The notes beneath the pieces are model-generated. The model did no database searches. It was not told where the DNA came from and saw nothing but the letters and a program-made list of their open reading frames with translations. From the NCBI GenBank assembly GCA_021018815.1, contig JAITYX010000003.1, positions 14,651,501-14,715,500 of the forward strand: 64,000 nucleotides of DNA, given 5' to 3'. Both the position numbers and the translations under genes were made by a program. Source of the DNA: Talinum fruticosum. Lineage: Eukaryota; Streptophyta; Magnoliopsida; Caryophyllales; Talinaceae. Shown here one piece after another: positions 33,529 through 41,992 of the stretch. Position 1 is the stretch's first letter. The number at the start of each line of letters is the position of its first letter.

Positions 33529-34663
33529 GACTCGAGATGAACTCGAAGCCGATCTTATGTGTTTCATTCCGATGAGAACTTTCTTTTCTCATTACCCAGT
33601 CAAAACAAAACCCAACTCCAAAGTTCTCAAGGTTCTCTAAGACATTCTCGAGGGCTACAAAGTAGACCTCTTCACTTTCAATTTGGAGCATATGGCAACT
33701 ATGCACTCTAATTCTAAGAAGTCGGCTCTTTATCCCTTCGGAGCTCTTTTGAATGCTATTTTCACTCCGTTCAAGGTCCCTTTACTTTCTAACCCAAACT
33801 CTTACTTGGAACTTGCTTGTTTGTCCTAGCGGGAATGAGCATATGGAGTGCAGGATACTAGGAAGTCAAACTTGGTGTCTTGGTTGATGCGTCTTAGTTA
33901 CCACCACCTTCTCCTCCACCTCGGATTCGGACAACTCTAGAAGCTCCACTCCTACCTGTTGGTCCTTTTACTTCTCTGCCTACTCCCTCTATTGAGCTTT
34001 TTGAAAAAGTGGTCAACAAACTTGCTTCTCTGCCTTTGGAGTTGAAAACAACTCTAAACTCTTTCGATGCTTTCATCCCAACTACGAGTCTAATGCAAAG
34101 CTAGGCTTTGACATAGCACAAGGAGAGTTAGAATTAGATTTCTGAGGTCAAGGAGGTGATCAAGGAACAACGTGATCAAATTCAGTACCTCTAAGACAAA
34201 AGATGTAAGGCGGCCAAGGACATAGAATCCTCCGAAGAATAAGAGCGAGTCCTCTAGCCCTTCTAATTCCAAATCGGAAGAAGTTGAAGAAGAACTAGAA
34301 GAAGGAGAGGCTAAAGGAGGAGACAAAGAAGAAAAAGAGAAAGAGGAAGAAGGCTGGTCAGCTCGAAGACCAGGGCAACAAAGAACTTGAGGTGATCTCC
34401 TCATATCACACTCGAGTGCCTTAGAAGAGGCTGGTGAAGCTGGTCGAGTCCAAAGCACTGTCTCGGAATTGCAGCCAATGACAATCTTTGAGGAAGAAGA
34501 AGAAAAAGAGGAGGATATGTCTTTGGTTCATAGAACTAGGATTTCTCCACTTCCGGATGTATCCATTCTGCAGCCACCTTGCCCAGCTACTTCCACTCAA
34601 GCATATAAGCATAGGTGCACAACTTGCTCTTCATCCTCGAGACAGATTGCCCCTTCCTCTTGA
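33529..34663 (+). pseudogene. Extra 3' ORF of outer copia element, C-terminal part
   Basis: Continues the frame broken at 21259. Near 33620 it has 'PNSKVLKVL' and 'DILEGYKVDLFT'; near 33740, 'YPFGALLNAIFTPFKVPLLS'. Both are homologous to 'PNSKHLKALFDILECYEVDLF' and 'PFGALLTLIFKQFKVPL' of the inner element. A Pro-rich segment (33900-33970) follows, then a helical segment ('FEKVVNKLASLPLELKTTLNS') and a Glu/Lys-rich tail (34270-34360, 34490-34520). The stop is TGA at 34661-34663. Internal stops, for example at 33640, show decay. The acidic tail is conserved in kind but not in sequence between the two elements. Function unknown. Confidence 0.72.
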
Positions 34664-35160
34664 TTTTCAAACTCCGTTTTTTTTTTTTGTCCAACATCTT
34701 TTGTAATTACTTGCTCGTTTCCTCCCTCCTTTTGTTATTTTTGCTGAAATGCATAGGGGAGAGAAAAGATAGAAAAATAGATGTTTGGTTTAGGAGGAGC
34801 TTTTCCCTTTTGTTGTTTTTCGAGCTTATCTTACCTTATCCTTTTACCAATGTTTCTTACAATATATGAAATTTATCTGTTTCTAAGCATACTTGTTTCT
34901 AAGTACATGTTCTAATTCTTCTTACTCTAATATTATCTCTTTACTCTGTAACAATCCTACTTTGATTATACGAAGAAACATGTTACGAGTTATGTTTTCA
35001 TCCGACCTAAACCGAAGCTGAACCGATAATCAATCTTTATTGTATTTTTACTTTGATTAATATTTTATGCTCCGATCAATTTTTTTATGAATACTTAACT
35101 CTTTGAACTGAAAAGTTTCTATCTTAAGTATGGAATGCCTTTCATCTAAAAGGGGGACAT
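34664..35160 (+). other. 3' untranslated region and polypurine tract of the outer copia element
   Basis: No coding signal in about 480 bp of T-rich sequence. It ends with AAAAGGGGGACAT at 35148-35160, a polypurine tract immediately before the 3' LTR start TGAAGACTC. Confidence 0.75.
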
Positions 35161-36536
35161 TGAAGACTCAAGTATAACTCTCTATCTCTCTTGGGTTTTA
35201 ATTCTAAGTCATTATGAGCTTTATAGAAACCGTTATCGAAGTTTTCATCTCGTTCGACCTGCTCGGAAACCAATCTTTTAGCATAACATTCATAAGCTGT
35301 GTTTTTGACCCACTCACAACTATCACATGAGTAAATAATTTCTTTAACACTTTTATTCTGAGCACTAACTTTGTGTTTTAAGTGAAAATGAATGACAACA
35401 TTAATTCTAATTTCTATATTAGTTTCTTTATGGAGAATTATTTACTTGATCAATTTTACGCATCTTGATATCTTATTCTTTCTAACTTGGTCATTTTAAG
35501 GATTGAATCAAGATGGAATCTAAACCTAATGGATATTAGACTCGGAAAATTTCACTCTTTCGAGCTGAAGATAGTTAAGTGCTTAATTACTTTGATTTAA
35601 TTATTATCCGTGTCTCATCTTAGACGAAAGTATTTTTATAGTTTGAGTACCACTTTGTTTTATTTTTGTAGGTTGTTTAAACAAGCCTAATCCACTTTTG
35701 AATTACAAAAGCACCCGGTTTCTAGCCGTAAAACGCCAGCGAGATAGAGATTAACCATTTCCGGACATGGCTTAGACATCGTGTCGGTGTCTTTTGTTGA
35801 AAAATTGTAACTTTGAGGCTAACGAGTTATTTCCACCCCAGATTTCAATCACCACCACAGGGTTGGAGTACTTTTGAGCCAAGACCCATTACACAAGGTT
35901 CACATCTCAACGAGATCTTTTTCTAAGTGACTCAGACTAGCCGTTACAATGGCTACTGAAGCTCACCGAGTGTAGAACAAGTCACAAATGTCATTTTTCG
36001 TGGTGCCTATAAATAGAAGCCACTCCACTCCACAATCAATCTTCTAGCTTTTACAACTCCAAATCTGTAATCTTTTACTTTACGAGTTGTAAAGAAAGTC
36101 TTGTAATCACTTCTACTCTTTACTTTCTCTCTAAGTCCCTTGACCGAGCTGTAAGGGCTAACTCAACTCAGTTGTCACTGATCTGTAAGGGTTAACTCGG
36201 TCAGGAAGTACTAGATCGAGATAAGGAAACTTATGAGTCTAGGAAAACTTGTAAAGGAATTGTCTAAGGGAGCAATTCGGTGACGATCGATCGTTTGTAA
36301 TTGAGGATTGAATTAGTGGATTTGACTTGGTGCTTGGATTAGCACTGTTCGTGGTTTTCTGCCCCAATAGGGTTTGCACGTATTTTTGAGTGTGTAACTT
36401 TCTGAGTGCAATCTGGACTCAGAATCTGTTTCTTATCCTATTACGTGCAAAAGAGTTTGATTTTTCTTAAAAACACCCATCACCCTATTCACCCGCCCCT
36501 CTAGGGTGACTTAATGTCTCCAAGAGAAAACCTTCA
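35161..36536 (+). repeat. 3' LTR of the outer copia element
   Basis: LTR of 1376 bp in plus orientation, starting TGAAGACTCAAG and ending AAAACCTTCA. TATAAATA is at 36008-36015. Unlike the other four copia LTRs it lacks AACGGYYA 15 nt upstream; a CCGTTACAATGGCTA region lies about 65 nt upstream instead. The downstream flank is AGGAA; no partner TSD can be tested because the left end of the element is lost. Confidence 0.88.
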
Positions 36537-37620
36537 AGGAAGCTAAAGTTTATGTGAACGATATGATCATTAAGTCCAAAGATAGAGCAAGGCGATTACG
36601 TAGATTTGAAAATTCTTCGAAAGACTAAAATAGTATAACATACCCCTTAACCCACAAAAGTGTGACGTTGGGGTAACCTCGAACAAAGTACTAGGCTTTG
36701 TGGTTAGACTTTGAGGAATTGAAGTTGATCCAACTATGATTAAAGAAATCTAGGAGATCCCACCACTGAAGATAAAAAGGAGATATGAGGTTTCCTACGA
36801 CGTTTACAATACATTAGTCGTTTCACATCAAAATTGACAATGGTCCATGAACCCATCTTCAAGAAGCTTAAGAAAGGATCCGAGCCAATTTGGGATGAAG
36901 AATGCGAGAAGGCATTTGAGAAGGTTAAGGAGTATCTGGTTAATCCACTAGTATTAGTTGTACCCCAACCAAGGAAGCCTTTACTCCTATATCTCGCTAC
37001 AATAGAAATTGCGATGGGAACCATGTTAGCTTAAAGGCATGGAAAAGAAAAGTATGCAATTTATTATCTAAGCAAGAAATTCTTATATTACGATACTAGG
37101 TACACGCCTCTAGAGAAGACAACATTGGCTTTAGTCCGGGCTACCAAGAAGCTCATGCACTACATGTTGATTCACAAGGTACATGTAGTAGCACCAATGG
37201 ATCCCATTAAGTACGTCTTTGACCAACTAACCATCACTAGCAAGATAGCCAGATTGACGAGTCATGCTATCGGAATTTGAACTCATGTATGTCCCTCAAC
37301 AGGTAATAAAAGGAACTATAGTATTGGAATTCCTAGTTACTCTACTTGTAACTAAATCACAACCCGAACACCTCGATCTCCTAGATGAAAACATCTTGCG
37401 GGTAGAAGTTTATATGTGGACAATGTACTTTGACGTTGCTTCTAATCAGAAGGGCTTTTGAGTAGGGAACCTTCTAGTGTCACCGGAGCGAGCACATACT
37501 CCCATTTACATCAAGTTAGATTTTGAGGTCACCACTAACGCTGCTTTGTATGAAGCATGCATGATAGGAATTCAAGGTCCATAGAAATTGGAGCTAAGAA
37601 CATCATGGTCACCACTATAT
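36537..37620 (+). pseudogene. Ty3/gypsy (Tat/Ogre-type) RT-RNase H-aRNH fragment
   Basis: Starts within RT: 'VYVNDMIIKSKDR' carries the V-Y-V-D-D-M active-site block with the first Asp as Asn. RT continues with 'FLRRLQYISRFTSKL'-like sequence (36780), 'KLKKGSEPIWDEECEKAFEKV' and 'PQPRKPLLLYLA' (36960). RNase H follows: 'AIYYLSKKFLYYDTRYTPLEK' (37050) and 'LSEFELMYVPQQVIKG' (37270). Then comes a second, archaeal-type RNase H: 'MYFDVASNQKG', 'PIYIKLDFEVTTNAALYEACM'. That second RNase H points to the Tat/Ogre lineage. Several in-frame stops are present; it ends near 37620 where unrelated sequence begins. Upstream RT, protease and gag are absent. Confidence 0.85.
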
Positions 37621-38430
37621 TAAAATAGCGCGTTACACACACGCATACAATATGTTAAAACAAAATTTAAAGGAAAGTGACAAACAAAGCAAAAGAAAAA
37701 GAAAAGTGAAAAACTAAAAAATTACATCGGGCGGGGAGGAATTAATAGAACGATTACATCTCTTTAATCCAAAATGTGGAAAAGCGAAAAATAAAGCATA
37801 AAAATAATAAACCGTTTGAAGGTTGCATGATTGCCCTCAGGTTGCCCCACGTTCCTAATCTAGATCTCTTGATGCGCCGATGACAAATGAAAGAAAAAGG
37901 GCTTGTTTTTGTGAAATATGTATGTAGGGAATACTAAAGATCATTTAAATGAGTGCGCATATCGGAATAACTAAATATTCTTTAGCTCTTTGCACGATTC
38001 GAGTGATGGTTAGTGGAGAAGAGATGGATGGTTGATAGTAATTTTGGCGAGTAATGTTTAGGTATGAATGTTTTGGTTAGCTTTCTGCGGCATTATACAT
38101 AGCAGAAAGCAATCCTCGGAATAAGAGCTAAGGCTCTCTATTTATAGTGAGAGACCTAGCTCACAAATGACCTAGAGTTTACACTCCACAAGTCGTCCAA
38201 GCAGTCTGCAAACAAACCGGGCTAGAATCTCACAAGATTAAAGCTGGATAAAGCAAAGATAGGACTGGATAGAAGCCACCGGGCGCTCCTAGGGCTTCGT
38301 GCCCTATCGTGTTTCCAAGGGATTCTTCGAGCCAAAACGCAGCGTTACACTTAAATCATCGGTGTTGCAGGCGCCGGCCATGACGTCATTTTGAGGGGAA
38401 AAGCTCTTAGTCTCGTGTGGATTGTCTTGT
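37621..38430 (-). other. LTR-like sequence in minus orientation, no gene
   Basis: Minus-strand TATAAATA (38139-38146) is followed by AGAGAGCC and a CT-containing leader, an LTR-like promoter layout. There is an A-rich stretch at 37660-37720. Terminal TG/CA ends and a primer site were not found, so the element type remains open. Confidence 0.35.
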
Positions 38431-38782
38431 GGAGCTTAAACGAAACACTTTGATGCTCGTGATCATGAAGCGTCTTCAGCTCTTCGACTCCTTGCACGAT
38501 TGGACAAAAGTAACATGCAATATTCCGAACTTGGAATTTCCTAGTACACAACACTTGGACTCTGTTGTCTCTAAAGGCTTGGCCAAGTATTGGATCGTCC
38601 GAAAGAAAAGGGGATTTTTAGATCGACCCAAGGCAAAAGGCTATTTATTTGATGCTTGGGGGTTCTTGGTGGTTTATTGGCTTATGTCGCACCAATCGAT
38701 AACGGTCCGAGGTCTAAATCCTCAAATAGGACTCGGGATCTCATCATCGGGCCAATAGAATAAAATACGAAAATAAAGAGGA
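38431..38782 (+). repeat. Inverted repeat segment, right copy
   Basis: Reverse complement of 12735-13112 with moderate divergence and some indels. It contains a 113-codon open frame (38417-38758) without a recognised domain. With its partner it brackets the copia nest and the gypsy fragment. Confidence 0.7.
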
Positions 38783-38819
38783 TGGAGACATGTAAGATGC
38801 TGAATTTGTTTTCTAGAAG

Positions 38820-40526
38820 ATGTCACGCATGGTGTCGGGTTTGGTCCTCTCTACCTTGCTTTATACCACCTTATTGATAAAAGAGAGGGACCTCATTAGG
38901 GCTATTAGTGAGTGCTTTTGGTACATTACTAACACTTTTCGCCTTTGCTTTGGTGAAATGACTATAACACCTTTTGATTTTGCTGTTTTATCTAGTTTGG
39001 GCTCAGAGATAAAGCCCCTAGCCTATGATTGGAGCTTGTATAAAAGCTGTGACTATCTTCATCACCTCTTTGGCCTTGTAGCCGATAAGTTTCCCCATGA
39101 TAATTTCATCAAGCATTATATCCTTTTTGAGGTCTTTGAGGATGTTACGTTACGGCTTGAACACTCTCTTCAACAACAAGTCCGGATCGTGCTTGCTCTA
39201 CTCTTGAGTATGATCCTCTTCTCAGAGCAAGCTGTTAAGGTTCATGTTCACTATTTGGTGAACAGAATGGACCTTGAAAAAATAAAGGGGCTCAGCTGGG
39301 GTGCTCTTGTATATACTTGCCTTATTCGTTCGGTGTGCTTGCAAACAAAATCGGAGTCGGATTCAACCAATTATTTGCCGTTGAATGGCTTGTGGAAAAT
39401 TATTGAGGTATGCTCAAATTCTCCTTTTCTCCAATATATTTATGGTTTGTTTTTTTAATCTTGTGTGGATAAAAATCTTACTTGATTTGCAACATGCAGC
39501 CAGTGGTTTTATGAATACTTCCCATATCTTTCTCCCGGTTCAACAAATCATCCCGTAATTTCGGCCCCGTGTTGTGGGCGAAGGTCTACCTTCAACGACG
39601 TAACATTTATGGGATAGACTTCTTAAGACAACCCCTTAACCGTGTGACATCGGTATGCTTCTTTTTAATCTCAAAATTTGTCTTAAAATATGCTTTAGAG
39701 AACTTTTATCTCACTTTTAGCTTTCTACCCTGCCTCTGTGGTGGACTTCGACATTGAATATTCACCTGTTTTTCATCCGTTTTCCTGCAGACCTTTCGTT
39801 CTTGCTAGCTGATTTACTAATAAACCTTGAATGTAGGCCAACCTTCATCCTTTGTCCTAACTCCAACTTGCCCAAAGTGTGATTGTGGCATGAGAATTAA
39901 GTGAAAGGATGTTCTTGTTTGAAGGTCCTTTGGGATTTTGTTGGTCTCTTGGGGATAGGGTCACACCTCAAATCCGGGTGAACAGGTGGCCTCCATTTGT
40001 TCCGGTCAATCCATCTCCGACCATGTTCTACTTTTGTTCTCTTCACCCAAATGAGTAGGCAGTCTGCTATCATGGGGTATCGTTTTACCTCATTCCTAAA
40101 CTTGACCACATCCTACGCCCACCATGCGACACAAATCATGACCCAACTTGTGAGTTCACAACTCTTTCCTTATCATAGCTTGAATTTCTTGCATGGAAAT
40201 TAATCTTCATCTTTTGACAGCTCACTCGCACGGACATCCATATCCCGAGTCTTGATGTGGACGTTACTCTTCCCGGGAATCTCCTCACTTTGTAAGAATT
40301 CCGGAAATCCGGGAAGAAAAATGTGTTGGGCATCCTTTCCCTAGGAATTGGCGTGGAGTAAGATTTTCATGATCTTTGCTTTTAGTTGTATGCCGAATGT
40401 ATTTTTGGCTAACACTATAATATCGGTTTTTATAGTATGATCGAGAACAATCCTGAACTATGTCTATCAACCTTTAGTACTGTTCTACGCGAGATCCAAA
40501 ACTTCCTCACTCGGCGATCATTGTAG
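38820..40526 (+). CDS. Plant mobile domain (PMD) protein, probably multi-exon and partly decayed
   Basis: Exon 1 (ATG 38820, to about 39408) is intact. Residues 24-64 hold the PMD signature 'NTFRLCFGEMTITPFDFAVL', and residues 140-165 hold 'VHVHYLVNRMDLEKIKGLSWG'. A GT at 39409 and an AG near 39497 mark a likely intron; 'WFYEYFP' follows, as expected for the family. Later coding-looking pieces are 'GPVLWAKVYLQRRNIYGIDFL' (39570-39630), 'TRTDIHIPSLDVDVTLPGN' after an AG near 40220, and a last exon ending 'STVLREIQNFLTRRSL', stop 40524-40526. One exon junction appears out of frame, so function is doubtful. Lengths fit a PMD protein of 350-450 residues. The family occurs both as host genes involved in silencing and meristem maintenance (MAIL/MAIN) and in transposons. 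Which applies here is unclear; the transposon-rich setting favours the latter. Confidence 0.65.
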
Positions 40527-40991
40527 GGTGTTTGTTTATTTAGTAGTTTCTTTGTAATGAGGACTCTTATGCAATGGGATGAGATGCAAGACTCGATTCT
40601 AAGAAATGCATTCTTTTATTTAATATGATGCATAAAACTTAGGAAAAATTACAAAGACAAATCAAAAAAATTTGCACTAATCCCCATTCCCCTAAAAGAA
40701 AATAATAAAAAGAAAAAATAAAAATCTCAAGTGCATGGTCCAAAATAATAGCACGGCTTACACAATGGGCTGGGGTAGAAAATAAAATGGTCCAAGAAGT
40801 GCTCGGGCTGAAGAAAACCGCGAAATGAGTTGGTCCACATCCGTGGCCCGCGCCCGCCACTCGTTACTCCTAGGTCGTTGGCAGCTGCTTGGTGATCGAG
40901 TTGCGGTAGGACTCTAATAAGTCCGGGAAGCTCCTATAAATAGGATCCACTTTGGTGCTAAAAAGATGCTAAATTCAAAAGGCCTTATCTC
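40527..40991 (+). other. Non-coding stretch with a TATA box
   Basis: T-rich sequence that could serve as 3' UTR of the PMD gene to about 40620. A separate promoter-like TATAAATA follows at 40935-40942, about 57 bp before the TGTAACACCCC block. No open frame with a known domain. Confidence 0.45.
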
Positions 40992-41656
40992 TGTAACACC
41001 CCAATACGTAACCACATAAATAAGCAATTAACAGCGGAAGACTTGTAAATTGGGAGACGTTACCGCCGTTTTCATTTTTAGAATGAAAACAAGGCAAATT
41101 CATTTGAGCAAATTAATTTTTCAAACAATTTATGTAACAATCCAACCCAAATTTTTTTCTTTACAGAAAATGAAATTTTCAAAATGCCGAGGATCAGCTG
41201 GAGAGGAATCATGAGCCAAGACACCGAGGAAGGGACTAACATGTTTGGGGTCAAGACGAACAGTCGAACATTACTTCTTCGACCAGCTTTTTCTTTTCTT
41301 CCTCTTTAAACTTTGGATGTGATTGCGAATACTGTCATGCGCTCAAGTCCCTAAAAATTTAAAAACATAAAACAATAGACGTGTGAGCTAGAAGCTCGAT
41401 GCGTTGCTTGTTGTAAAATAAAATTATAACTTACATCATGCACATTTTAAATCATTTTCTTGAATAAACAGGTTTGCAAATTTGTCAATTGCCGATTTGC
41501 TTTGCTTGATTTAGCCAAACTTAGGACCCGTCTTGTGAAACAATCAATCATGGGATCCGACTCCTAGGTTCGTTAAACCATAAGGCGGTCGGCTATGAAC
41601 AATTGAACGACTAAACGGTTAAACGATTATCGATTTCGTGAACAATTGAACGATTA

Positions 41657-41878
41657 ACGATTACTGTGCACAATTGAACAATTAACGATTACTGTGCACA
41701 ATTGAACGATTAACGATTACTGTTCACAATGGAACAATTAACGATTCTATGCACAATTGAGCGATTAACGATTCTATTCACAATAGAAAAATTAACGATT
41801 ACTGTGCACAATTGAACGATTAACGATTACGTTCGCAATGGAAAAATTAACGATTACGTGCACAATTGAGCGATTAAC
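41657..41878 (+). repeat. Eight 27-28-bp tandem units, ACGATTACTGTGCACAATTG type
   Basis: Units begin ACGATT and end ATTA. GCACAATTGA(A/G)CGATTA units tend to alternate with TCACAAT(G/A)GAA(C/A)AATTA units. There is no unique spacer sequence and no neighbouring cas genes, so this is an LTR-internal minisatellite. Confidence 0.85.
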
Positions 41879-41931
41879 GGTTCAATGCTGCGCTAGCGAG
41901 CAACGTTGTCCAGGCATCCCGGATCAACCAT

Positions 41932-41992
41932 TTACGATTACGATTAGGATTACGATTATGATTACGATTAAGATTACGATTACGATCACATT
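41932..41992 (+). repeat. (GATTAC)n-type hexamer array
   Basis: About ten consecutive ACGATT/AGGATT/ATGATT hexamers lie shortly after the 27-28-bp array. The hexamer equals the core of the larger unit, suggesting a shared origin. Confidence 0.85.

Larger units (their letters stand above)
13135..36536 (+). mobile_element. Ty1/copia retrotransposon (SIRE/Maximus-like), 5'-truncated, hosting nested insertions
   Basis: Order on the plus strand: gag zinc knuckle (13160), protease (14095), integrase, RT, RNase H (to 17139), internal promoter (17522), extra ORF (17702 to 34663 with two insertions), polypurine tract (35147) and 3' LTR (35161-36536). Most of gag, the primer-binding site and the 5' LTR are missing. 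The element begins abruptly next to the inverted-repeat segment, so a deletion or recombination removed the left end. Removing the insertions at 17739-20822 and 21260-33523 leaves roughly 8 kb of element. Domain order protease-integrase-RT-RNase H identifies Ty1/copia. An additional ORF 3' of pol is characteristic of SIRE/Maximus. Confidence 0.85.

Noticed and set aside
41657..41992. CRISPR-like regular repeat array
   Set aside because: The units are contiguous without unique spacers, the context is a plant retrotransposon LTR, and there are no cas genes. The same holds for 17964-18071.
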